From Bifidobacterium mellis (GTDB lineage: Bacteria > Actinomycetota > Actinomycetes > Actinomycetales > Bifidobacteriaceae), in the NCBI RefSeq assembly GCF_000967265.1, contig NZ_KQ033885.1, positions 1 through 64,000 of the forward strand: a stretch of 64,000 nt of DNA, read 5' to 3'. The stretch's first letter is position 1. Every line of letters starts with the position of its first letter. Positions 17,726 through 27,274 of this stretch are shown in pieces. The translations under genes were made by a program, and so were the position numbers. The notes beneath the pieces were generated by a model. That model worked only from the letters and a program-made list of their open reading frames with translations. It searched no databases and was not told where the DNA came from.

Positions 17726-18571
17726 ATGGTAGTCAGATCGATACGGCGTTGGTGGGTCCTTTTTACCGTGCCCACAGTGGTGGCCTTCATAGTCGGATTT
17801 ATTGTCCCCTTTCTTATGGGTGTGTGGCTGAGCCTGTGTCGTTTTACGACAGTGACTGATGCACGATTCATCGGGTTAGCCAATTACCGTGCAGCGCTGG
17901 CCGACGGGGAATTCTGGCATGCTTTGGTCTATACTGTCGCCTTTACCATAGTGACGACTGTTGTTGTCAACGTAGCTGGATTCGCGGTGGCCTACATGCT
18001 GACAAAGGCGATCCGAGGGGCGAATGTGTTTCGCTCTGTCTTTTTCATGCCGAACCTGATCGGCGGCATCGTTCTTGGATACATTTGGCTGCTGCTGCTC
18101 AACGGCGTGCTCTCCCGATGGGGCCGATCCATCACTTACTCGGGAATGTACGGATTCTGGGGAATGGTGCTCCTGTACTGCTGGCAGCAAATCGGATACA
18201 TGATGATCATCTATATTGCCGGCCTGCAGGCTCTTCCCGGTGATGTGCTGGAAGCCGCCTCGGTCGATGGTGCCAATAGCCGGCAACGGCTGATGTTGAT
18301 CACGCTACCCCTGATGATGCCGTCGATAACTGTGTGCACTTTCCTGACAGTGACCAACGGCTTCAAGATGTTCGATCAGAACCTGGCATTGACCAATGGC
18401 GCGCCTTCGAACACCTCTGAGCTCCTGGCGCTGAACATTTACCGGACGTTTTATGGCAGGACCGGGTTTGAGGGCGTCGGGCAGGCGAAGGCAGTGGTGT
18501 TCTTCGTTATCGTGGCGCTGATTGCGCTGATACAGAACCGGCTTACCACCAGCAAGGAGGTAACGGCATGA
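17726..18571 (+). CDS. CUT1 alpha-glucan ABC permease (MalF-type)
   Basis: A 281-residue membrane permease with six hydrophobic segments and the EAA loop EAASVDGANSRQRLMLITLP near residues 185-204 (family form EAA-DGA----IT-P). The start at 17726 uses GGGGAAGGA some 12 bases upstream. It ends with the ATGA overlap with the next gene. Almost every segment aligns with the permease at 10052, including the run FKMFDQNLALTNGAPSN, marking the pair as recent paralogues. It would form the channel with the MalG-type partner and the binding protein at 16250. Confidence 0.9.
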   Translation: MVVRSIRRWWVLFTVPTVVAFIVGFIVPFLMGVWLSLCRFTTVTDARFIGLANYRAALADGEFWHALVYTVAFTIVTTVVVNVAGFAVAYMLTKAIRGANVFRSVFFMPNLIGGIVLGYIWLLLLNGVLSRWGRSITYSGMYGFWGMVLLYCWQQIGYMMIIYIAGLQALPGDVLEAASVDGANSRQRLMLITLPLMMPSITVCTFLTVTNGFKMFDQNLALTNGAPSNTSELLALNIYRTFYGRTGFEGVGQAKAVVFFVIVALIALIQNRLTTSKEVTA

Positions 18572-19404
18572 GTGAGAAAACCAAAAAATCCGGCTTATGG
18601 AGCGTCTTTTTCACTCTGGTATCCATACTGTGGGTGTTCCCTCTGGTGCTGGTGCTGGTCAATTCCTTCAAAAACAAGGCATATATATCGCGCAATGCCT
18701 TCTCGATACCTGTAGGCAGGGCATTCGTTGGTTTGGAGAATTACCGGCGTGGCATCGAGCGGACCGACTTGATTGCCAGCTTCGGATGGACGGTGCTCAT
18801 TACGGTTGGATCGGTGCTGCTGATTCTGATCTGCACCTCCATGTGTGCATGGTGGATCGTCCGCGTCGATAATTGGGCGGCCAGAACCTTGTATGTCCTG
18901 TTCCTGTTCAACATGGTCGTGCCCTTCCAGATGGTCATGTTTACGCTGTCCAAGCTGGCGGACATGCTGGGGCTTAACACACCTTGGGGATTGTGCCTTG
19001 TCTATCTTGGATTCGGCGCTGGTCTGGCTGTTTTCATTTTCACTGGCGTCATCAAGGGCATACCCCGGGAGCTGGAGGAGTCAGCCATGATTGATGGAGC
19101 AAGTATTCCACGTACTTTCTTTGGAATCGTGGTGCCAATCATGCGGCCCTCGATTGTATCAGTGGCCATCCTCGAGGCTATGTGGATATGGAATGACTTC
19201 CTCTTGCCCTATTTGACCTTGGACATGCGCAGGTTCAAAACGATGAGCATAGCCATTCAGTATCTAAAAGGCGGTTATGGCAGTGTGGATATGGGTGCCA
19301 TGATGGGATGCCTGGTGTTGGCAATCATCCCGATTGTTATCTTCTATCTGATTTGCCAGAAGTACATAATCAAAGGTGTGCTTGCCGGAGCAGTGAAGGG
19401 GTAG
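18568..19404 (+). CDS. CUT1 alpha-glucan ABC permease (MalG-type)
   Basis: A 278-residue permease of identical length to its paralogue at 10903 and ending in the same YIIKGVLAGAVKG-type tail. The EAA loop contains EESAMIDGASIPRTFFGIVV near residue 170. AAGGAGGT lies just before the overlapping ATG. It completes the heterodimeric channel; no ATPase gene is nearby. The next gene, a YesL-like protein, begins about 80 bases later on the same strand and is probably in the operon. Confidence 0.9.
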   Translation: MSEKTKKSGLWSVFFTLVSILWVFPLVLVLVNSFKNKAYISRNAFSIPVGRAFVGLENYRRGIERTDLIASFGWTVLITVGSVLLILICTSMCAWWIVRVDNWAARTLYVLFLFNMVVPFQMVMFTLSKLADMLGLNTPWGLCLVYLGFGAGLAVFIFTGVIKGIPRELEESAMIDGASIPRTFFGIVVPIMRPSIVSVAILEAMWIWNDFLLPYLTLDMRRFKTMSIAIQYLKGGYGSVDMGAMMGCLVLAIIPIVIFYLICQKYIIKGVLAGAVKG

Positions 19405-19485
19405 GCCGATGTTTCAGACACGGGGCCTGCCCGGATCTTCTTCCCTGGCGGGCTCCCGTGCTGAGCATCATTGCATGGAGGTTTG

Positions 19486-20097
19486 ATGGGTTTTCTCTCT
19501 CCCGATTCAGGGTTGATGCGCGGATTGTCGGATCTGGCGGATGCCATCTGGATCAACATGCTCATGCTGGTTACGGGCCTGCCCTTGGTTACCATTGGTG
19601 CGGCTTTGTCGGCAGGACATTATGCCGCTCGAAGGTCCCTCCAGGGACGAGGCCATGTGACTGCCGATTTTTTCCATGCCTTTCGAGTGGAATTTGTGCA
19701 GTCCACGTGCATATGGCTGATATTGTGCCCGATTGGCTGCCTGCTGATATGCGGATGGCTCCTGGTGCGCGTACCCCTCTTGCTGATACCCGGATTCGCC
19801 TTGGGGCTGCTATGGGCCATCGTCTTCGAATGGGTCTGGTCGCTGCAAGCCGGTTTTGAAAATACTGTTCTGCGGACCATGCTGAACGCACTGGTCATCG
19901 GCGTTGTCAATTGGCCGCGCACAGCGGCTTTGGCCGTCATGGACTTGGCGTATTTACTGCTTTTGGCCGTCTGCTGGTTCCACCTTCCCCAGGGGCTTTT
20001 CCTTCTCGTGGTTCTAGGGTATGGAACACTTGTCATGCTCCATACGCCGATCCAGAAACCCACCCTTGACAGGTATCGGACCGGCAATTCGCAATAG
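19486..20097 (+). CDS. YesL/DUF624 family membrane protein
   Basis: A 203-residue integral membrane protein with about five hydrophobic segments. The first block (LADAIWINMLMLVTGLP with TIGAALSAGHYA following) is the N-terminal signature of the DUF624/YesL family, proteins of unknown mechanism regularly found next to CUT1 sugar importers. A GGAGGT lies four bases before the ATG at 19486; a TTG at 19471 is the longer alternative. Its place between the permeases and malQ supports a transport-accessory role, but nothing in the sequence shows what it does. A second family member lies at 45480 beside another CUT1-type importer. Confidence 0.75.
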   Translation: MGFLSPDSGLMRGLSDLADAIWINMLMLVTGLPLVTIGAALSAGHYAARRSLQGRGHVTADFFHAFRVEFVQSTCIWLILCPIGCLLICGWLLVRVPLLLIPGFALGLLWAIVFEWVWSLQAGFENTVLRTMLNALVIGVVNWPRTAALAVMDLAYLLLLAVCWFHLPQGLFLLVVLGYGTLVMLHTPIQKPTLDRYRTGNSQ

Positions 20098-20351
20098 ACA
20101 TAAGCATGTATACGATTCCATCAAATTGACTCGGATGTAAATGAAAAGGCGATGCAATGCTGATTAAGGAATGACAACGATTGCAAGAATAATCTTGGTG
20201 GCTGTTGAACCTCGTGCGATTGCTCCCGGTATTCGACTTGCTGCCAAAGTAAGCAAAGGAGATCAACTATGTCACGGGGCGATGGTCCGGGGGTAATGCC
20301 ATTGGGATGCCAGGAAGGCACACGTTGCGCAGGGTGGAATGAGGTCAAATC
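20098..20351 (+). promoter_or_regulatory. malQ upstream region with MalR-like operator
   Basis: ATGACAACGATTGCAA at 20171-20186 is the best copy of the MalR-like box in the window. It suggests that malQ has a promoter of its own in addition to any read-through. A GAGGT site precedes the ATG at 20352. The promoter itself was not located with confidence. Confidence 0.55.
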
Positions 20352-22502
20352 ATGAGTGCGAAAGCAGTGCAGTCATTGCCGGACACTACGGGCGCACTGG
20401 CACGTCTTGCCGCTTTGTGCGGGGTTGCTGCTGAATATGAGGATCAGCAAGGCGAATTGCAGCATATAGATGACGATGTGCTCGTCAGAGTGCTGGGGGC
20501 AATGGGTGTTCCAGCCAAGGACGATGCGCAGATCGGTCTATCGCTGAAGCGCATACTTCGTGAACAGAATGAACAGTTGTGTCCGCCGACCATCGTGCAG
20601 ACCGTGGGCAATGCTGTCAGGGTGCCACTTCGTGCATCTGCAGGTTCCGTGCGAGTTTCGTTGAGACTCGAGGACGGAACGGATCAATCATCGTCGCTGG
20701 CGATCGCGTCGGGAGGCGGCCCGGATGACGGTCGACCCCTCTTTCTGGTTTTGGATGGCAGGATTCCGATTGGGTACCACAAGCTCACCGTATCGGACGG
20801 CGTGCGGAGCGCGGTGTCGACGGTGATTGCTGCGCCGGGACATATCGATCTGCCGGCTGCGGTTGCTGAGCATCCACGATGGGGCTGGATGGTTCAGCTG
20901 TATTCGGTGCGCTCGCCGCAATCCTGGGGTGTCGGCGATTTCGGTGATTTACGTAGGCTTCTTGTGGATGCCGCTGATAAGACCAAGGCCGATTTCATGT
21001 TGATAAATCCCATTCATGCCGCCGAGCCAGTGCCTCCAATGACGCCTTCGCCGTATTTTCCATCCTCTCGGGTGTTTATCAATCCCCTCTATATCCGACC
21101 TGAGCTGATCGACGAATATCAGAATCTGCCGCCAAGGGATAAGCAACGTATCCACACGCTCCTGAAGCAGGTATCTATGGATGATGCCGATCCTGACGTA
21201 ATTGACAGGGATCATAGCTGGAAGTGCAAAGAGGCAGCCTTGCGGATCATCTATGACGAGGGTGAGCTGAGTCAGGAACGTGCTGGACAGCTGGAACAGT
21301 TCATTGATTCCGGTGGTGCTGAGCTCAAGGACTTCGCCTTGTGGTGCCTGGCATACCAATGTTGGGGTAGGCCTGATTCTGGATCCGACTCATGGTTCCA
21401 TAGATTCGGCCCGGATTCCATCGCTGTCAGGAACCTGCTGCAGGAGCATCATGACGACTTCGATTTCTACGTCTGGATGCAATGGGTTGCTGATCAACAG
21501 CTGGATCGGGCGCAGAGGGCTGCCCGGGATGCCGGCATGGCTATTGGTCTGATGGAAGACATGGCTGTCGGTGTCAATCCTCTTGGAGCTGATGTCTGGA
21601 CCCATCCGGAATCTTATGCATCCGGTGCTACGGTGGGCGCCCCGCCAGATGCTTTCAATCAGCAGGGGCAGAATTGGATGCAGCCGCCGCTTGATCCGAT
21701 GAGTTTGCAGCGGACCGGGTTTTCGGCCTATAGGCAATTGGTCCATGCCATGTTTGCTCATTGCGGGGCCGTCCGCATCGATCATGCCTTGGGCTTGTTC
21801 CGACTCTGGTGGATTCCTGACGGGTTGCCTGCGAGCAAGGGAGCCTATGTGTCCTATGATCAGGATGCCATGCTGGCGGTCTGGGCCATTGAGGCGACTC
21901 GTTCCGGAGGGATGGTCATCGGGGAGGATCTGGGTGTCGTCCCCCGTTACGCTTCTCAGGCTTTGGCTGAACGTGGCATTCTGGGCACCGTCATTGAGTG
22001 GTTTGAACAGCAAGATGGACGGTTTACGGATCCGGCACAGTACCGCCAGTGTGCGTTGGCGGCCGTGACCACGCATGATCTGCCGCCAACGGCTGGATAT
22101 CTTCGTTATGAACATGTGCGACTCAGAGAGAAGCTGCACCTGCTGAACACGTCGCCTGCCAGTTTTGAGCATACTGCCAAGCAGGAGCATGCGGCCATGC
22201 TGCACTTTCTGCAGGACCATGGCTGGTTGGATAAAGCAGCCGCCGATGATGAGGACGGCCATATGCAGGAAATCGTGCAGGCTATGCACCGTGCCATCGC
22301 CGAGTCCCCCTGCCTGCTCAAGGTCGCCGCGTTGGTTGACGGAGTGGGTGAGGCTCGTTCGCAGAATCAGCCCGGCACGGTCGATGAATACCCCAATTGG
22401 CGCGTTCCATTGGCTGATGAACATGGACAAGCAGTGAGTGCTGACAAGGTGTTCGATATGGCCCGTGTTCGCGCACTTGCCGGGATTATGCAGAAAGGGT
22501 GA
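20352..22502 (+). CDS. malQ: 4-alpha-glucanotransferase (amylomaltase, GH77)
   Basis: A 716-residue cytosolic GH77 enzyme that transfers maltosyl units between alpha-1,4-glucans, making chains long enough for the phosphorylase. An N-terminal extension of about 160 residues, usual in actinobacterial MalQ, precedes the barrel, which shows YSVRSPQSWGVGDFGDL near 180, RIDHALGLFRLWWIP near 475 (nucleophile Asp), VIGEDLGVVP near 525 (acid Glu) and TTHDLPPTAGY near 580 (transition-state Asp). It works with GlgP encoded upstream and the importer at 16250. GC content drops in this gene relative to the dnaK operon that follows. Confidence 0.93.
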   Translation: MSAKAVQSLPDTTGALARLAALCGVAAEYEDQQGELQHIDDDVLVRVLGAMGVPAKDDAQIGLSLKRILREQNEQLCPPTIVQTVGNAVRVPLRASAGSVRVSLRLEDGTDQSSSLAIASGGGPDDGRPLFLVLDGRIPIGYHKLTVSDGVRSAVSTVIAAPGHIDLPAAVAEHPRWGWMVQLYSVRSPQSWGVGDFGDLRRLLVDAADKTKADFMLINPIHAAEPVPPMTPSPYFPSSRVFINPLYIRPELIDEYQNLPPRDKQRIHTLLKQVSMDDADPDVIDRDHSWKCKEAALRIIYDEGELSQERAGQLEQFIDSGGAELKDFALWCLAYQCWGRPDSGSDSWFHRFGPDSIAVRNLLQEHHDDFDFYVWMQWVADQQLDRAQRAARDAGMAIGLMEDMAVGVNPLGADVWTHPESYASGATVGAPPDAFNQQGQNWMQPPLDPMSLQRTGFSAYRQLVHAMFAHCGAVRIDHALGLFRLWWIPDGLPASKGAYVSYDQDAMLAVWAIEATRSGGMVIGEDLGVVPRYASQALAERGILGTVIEWFEQQDGRFTDPAQYRQCALAAVTTHDLPPTAGYLRYEHVRLREKLHLLNTSPASFEHTAKQEHAAMLHFLQDHGWLDKAAADDEDGHMQEIVQAMHRAIAESPCLLKVAALVDGVGEARSQNQPGTVDEYPNWRVPLADEHGQAVSADKVFDMARVRALAGIMQKG

Positions 22503-22568
22503 GCCGAACTGCAACCATCCCGATATTCGCTCATTTGTCAGCAGCGTTCTTGGTAACGGGAATAATAT

Positions 22569-22601
22569 TTGCCAGAAGAAGTTGAGTGATGTAGGCTCAA
22601 G
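22569..22601 (+). promoter_or_regulatory. dnaK promoter with HspR operator (HAIR)
   Basis: GTTGAGT-N7-GCTCAAG at 22581-22601 is one base per arm from the HAIR consensus CTTGAGT-N7-ACTCAAG known from actinobacteria. A promoter TTGCCA (22569-22574), 17 bases, TAGGCT (22592-22597) overlaps it, so HspR encoded at 26551 would block initiation in unstressed cells. Confidence 0.8.
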
Positions 22602-22741
22602 TTTCGGAGTGGTCATGATGGCTGCTTGCCCGGGACGACGGAAGTCGGCCATCGGGGCCACGAACGAAGCGCGAGCGGAGAACGTGAACGTCGAGGTGCG
22701 GGGTCAGACCCTACGCCCCATTTCATCAGGAGGTAACGAGT

Positions 22742-24622
<1,881 letters not shown>

Positions 24623-24623
24623 T

Positions 24624-25352
24624 ATGTCAGCCTTCGACAAGGATGATGCCGGGCCGCTGAAGGGCGACCCGGCCGCCGCCGGCGGCGGACCGGACGGAAA
24701 CGAGGCCAAGGCCTCTGACGCCGCCTCGTCGCCCGACCAGGAAGCGGCTCGCGGCCGTCACGCCGACAAGACCGCTGCAGACGAGAGCCAGGCGGCCAGC
24801 CAGTCCTCGTCGGATTCCTCCGCCAAGGACGGGTCGCCAGCGGATGCTCAGGCTGATGACAAGACTGATGCTGACTCGGCCAAGGAGGACGGTGCCGACA
24901 AGGGATCAGATGGACTGACTCCTCTGGGCCAGGCCAAGAAGGAGGCCGCCGATTATCTGGAGGCCCTCCAGCGTGAGCGGGCCGAGTTCGTCAACTTCCG
25001 CAACCGCGCCAAGAAGGAGCAGGACATCTTTCGCCAGCATGGCATCGTGGATGTACTGACAGCCCTTCTTCCGGCCCTTGATGACATTGACAGGATCAAG
25101 GAGCACGGGCAGATGGACGATTCCTTCCAGGCCGTGGCCAAGAAGATCGACAAGACCTTCGAGAAGTTCGGCGTCGAGAAGTTCGGTGAAAAAGGCGAGG
25201 ACTTCGACCCCACCAAGCATGAGGCCATCCTGCACAAGCCGGACCCCGACGCCAAGAAAGAGACCGTTGACACGGTCGTCGAGGCAGGCTATCGGATCGG
25301 CGACCGGGTGATCCGGGCTGCAAGAGTAGTGGTGACTTCGCCCGGTCAGTAG
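24624..25352 (+). CDS. grpE: Nucleotide exchange factor GrpE
   Basis: A 242-residue co-chaperone that releases ADP from DnaK. It starts two bases after the dnaK stop. The first 100 or so residues are a low-complexity acidic stretch rich in Ala, Asp, Ser and Lys with no predicted fold. The conserved part follows: a long coiled coil (QAKKEAADYLEALQRERAEF near 110) and the beta-domain with VEKFGEKGEDFDPTKHEAI and ending IGDRVIRAARVVV. The tail is longer than in the E. coli protein but such tails are common in bifidobacteria. The frame upstream of 24624 overlaps dnaK and is not used. Confidence 0.95.
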   Translation: MSAFDKDDAGPLKGDPAAAGGGPDGNEAKASDAASSPDQEAARGRHADKTAADESQAASQSSSDSSAKDGSPADAQADDKTDADSAKEDGADKGSDGLTPLGQAKKEAADYLEALQRERAEFVNFRNRAKKEQDIFRQHGIVDVLTALLPALDDIDRIKEHGQMDDSFQAVAKKIDKTFEKFGVEKFGEKGEDFDPTKHEAILHKPDPDAKKETVDTVVEAGYRIGDRVIRAARVVVTSPGQ

Positions 25353-25499
25353 CAGGGACGGTGATTGCGGACCTTCCGCAGGCTGAATCGACGCCTTCGC
25401 ATGCGGCGGCTGGGTGGGTCATAGTCCCGCCCGCCGCCGCACGCGAAAGGGCGGATTCCAATTCGATATATTCGTAGCTTATGAGGAAAGGAGACATGG

Positions 25500-26504
25500 A
25501 TGGCTGAGAATGAATGGCTGAGCAAGGACTATTACAAGGTCCTTGGTGTCTCCAAGGACGCCAGCGAAGCGGAGATCACCAAGGCCTACCGCAAGCTTGC
25601 CCGCAAATACCATCCCGATCTCAATAAGACCAAGGAGGCCGAGGAGAAGTTCAAGGACATCTCCGAGGCCTACGACGTGCTCAGCAACAAGGAGCAGCGT
25701 CAGAAGTACGATGCCATCCGTCAGTTCGGCATGGGGGGAGCCCGGTTCGCCGGGGGTTCCGGCCAGGGCGGCTTCAACACCGATGCGTTCTCGGACATCT
25801 TCGGCTCCATGTTCGGTGGGGCTGGAGCGCCTGGAGGCACCCGCATCCGTTTCGGCGACGGTTCGGGGCAGCCGGACTTTGCTGACATCTTCTCCTCCTT
25901 CGGTGGAGGTGCCGGTGGTGGCGGTCGGACCGCTTACCAGGAGAGCAGGCCCAGGCCTGTCAAGGGCGAGGATCGCAACTCGAAAATTGGGCTGTCCTTC
26001 CGTCAGGCAGTCAAGGGGGCCACGGTCTCCCTGAGCGTGGGCGGCAAGCGTTTCAAGACGCATATCCCCGCCGGGGTGCGCAATGGCCAGCGGATCAGGC
26101 TGGCTGGCAAGGGTCGGCCTGGCAGGGACGGGGGCGCCAATGGCGACCTCTACCTGCAGATCAGCGTCCAGCCCAGCCAACGGTTCACCATGAAGGACAG
26201 GGATTTGGTCATGATCCTGCCGGTGACGGTAGCTGAGGCGGCCCTGGGGGCCAAGGTCCAGGCCCGGGACATCGACGACCAGGTCGTCACCTTCAAGATC
26301 CCGGCCGGCTCCTCCAGCGGCGACGAGATCCGCATCGCCGGCAAGGGGGTTCAGGACCGGCGCGGCAAGGGCGACCTGGTGGGGCGGCTTGAGATCCGCA
26401 TGCCTGGTCGGTTGGGCATGGCCCAGAAGAAGGCCATGCGTGACTTTGCCAAGTCCAGTGGCGACTTCGACGAGCGGATCGCCGGTGAGCGCATGAAGAT
26501 ATGA
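25500..26504 (+). CDS. DnaJ-type co-chaperone without zinc finger (CbpA-like)
   Basis: A 334-residue J-protein. The J domain occupies residues 1-75 ([20 protein letters not shown], then HPD at about 40-42 in KYHPDLN). A Gly/Phe-rich stretch follows to about 140, and then two client-binding beta-domains ([19 protein letters not shown] onward). There is not a single cysteine, so the four CxxCxGxG zinc repeats of type I DnaJ are missing; this is a type II (CbpA/Hdj1-like) protein. It stimulates DnaK ATPase and delivers clients. AAGGAG sits before the ATG at 25500. It lies in the chaperone operon between grpE and hspR, as in other actinobacteria. Confidence 0.92.
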   Translation: MAENEWLSKDYYKVLGVSKDASEAEITKAYRKLARKYHPDLNKTKEAEEKFKDISEAYDVLSNKEQRQKYDAIRQFGMGGARFAGGSGQGGFNTDAFSDIFGSMFGGAGAPGGTRIRFGDGSGQPDFADIFSSFGGGAGGGGRTAYQESRPRPVKGEDRNSKIGLSFRQAVKGATVSLSVGGKRFKTHIPAGVRNGQRIRLAGKGRPGRDGGANGDLYLQISVQPSQRFTMKDRDLVMILPVTVAEAALGAKVQARDIDDQVVTFKIPAGSSSGDEIRIAGKGVQDRRGKGDLVGRLEIRMPGRLGMAQKKAMRDFAKSSGDFDERIAGERMKI

Positions 26505-26550
26505 CGATCCGAACGCGGGATCAAGTCGGAGCGAACAGCGGGAAGGAGTG

Positions 26551-27087
26551 ATGATCATGGTCAGGGTGGATCCCGAGACCAGGCGGATTTATCTGGCCTG
26601 CGCTCGCGGCCTGGTGGCCGGGCGCATCAGCCTGGATGCTGCCGATGATGCCGGCTTGGACATCGAGTTGCCGGTCTTCAGTGTCGGCCAGGTCGGGCAG
26701 TTGGCCAACATCCATCCGCAGACCCTGCGCCAATACGACCGGCTGGGTCTGATCGTGCCGGAACGGACCGAGGGGGGTGCGCGCCGATACTCCCTGCGGG
26801 ATCTGGACCGGCTGGGTCAGGCCCAGCATCTGAGCCAGGACGAGTCCATCAACCTGGCTGGCGTGACCAGGATCCTGGCCCTGGCAGAGGAGAATCGCCA
26901 GCTGAGGCGTCAGCTGCGGCGCTCCCACCAGTCGCAGGGGTCCAGTATGTTCGCAGCCGCCGCCGATGGCCGGGTTGTCGAAGTCAGGCGCTCCAGCAGG
27001 GCCCGGCTCTGGCGGCAGGACACGATGCATGACGAGGCCGACCCGACTGATTCCAAATCGCTGATCGTCTGGAGCGTACGCTCCTGA
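26551..27087 (+). CDS. hspR: Heat-shock repressor HspR (MerR family)
   Basis: A 178-residue MerR-type repressor. The HTH/wing region reads FSVGQVGQLANIHPQTLRQYDRLG in overlapping halves at about residues 47-70, followed by VPERTEGGARRYSLRDLDRL, the standard HspR signature; a C-terminal helix (LALAEENRQLRRQLRRS) probably dimerises. It binds the HAIR repeat upstream of dnaK together with DnaK itself, shutting the operon when free DnaK is abundant. GGAAGGAG precedes the ATG at 26551; an ATG two codons later is equally possible. Some 40 residues precede the HTH, longer than in Streptomyces HspR. Confidence 0.93.
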   Translation: MIMVRVDPETRRIYLACARGLVAGRISLDAADDAGLDIELPVFSVGQVGQLANIHPQTLRQYDRLGLIVPERTEGGARRYSLRDLDRLGQAQHLSQDESINLAGVTRILALAEENRQLRRQLRRSHQSQGSSMFAAAADGRVVEVRRSSRARLWRQDTMHDEADPTDSKSLIVWSVRS

Positions 27088-27274
27088 AGCAGGTGAGGGG
27101 CCTGTGCTATGGTGTACAGGTTGGCCGCTCGCCCAAGAGCTGCGGTCGATTGTCGCCTGAATGCTTTGAGTACGGGGAAACCGCTTGCGCGAAATTCGTC
27201 ATTCTCTGCTTTGCACGCGGCCTGCGAACTGTCGACCGACAGTACCGTTTTCTTCCCTGTTGTGAAAGGTCATT
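27088..27274 (+). other. Long leader before DEAD-box helicase gene
   Basis: A 187-base gap. It contains a perfect inverted repeat ACTGTCG-AC-CGACAGT at 27228-27243 shortly before the helicase start and a TATGGT -10-like element near 27114, implying a long untranslated leader. No gene is seen in it. Confidence 0.35.
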
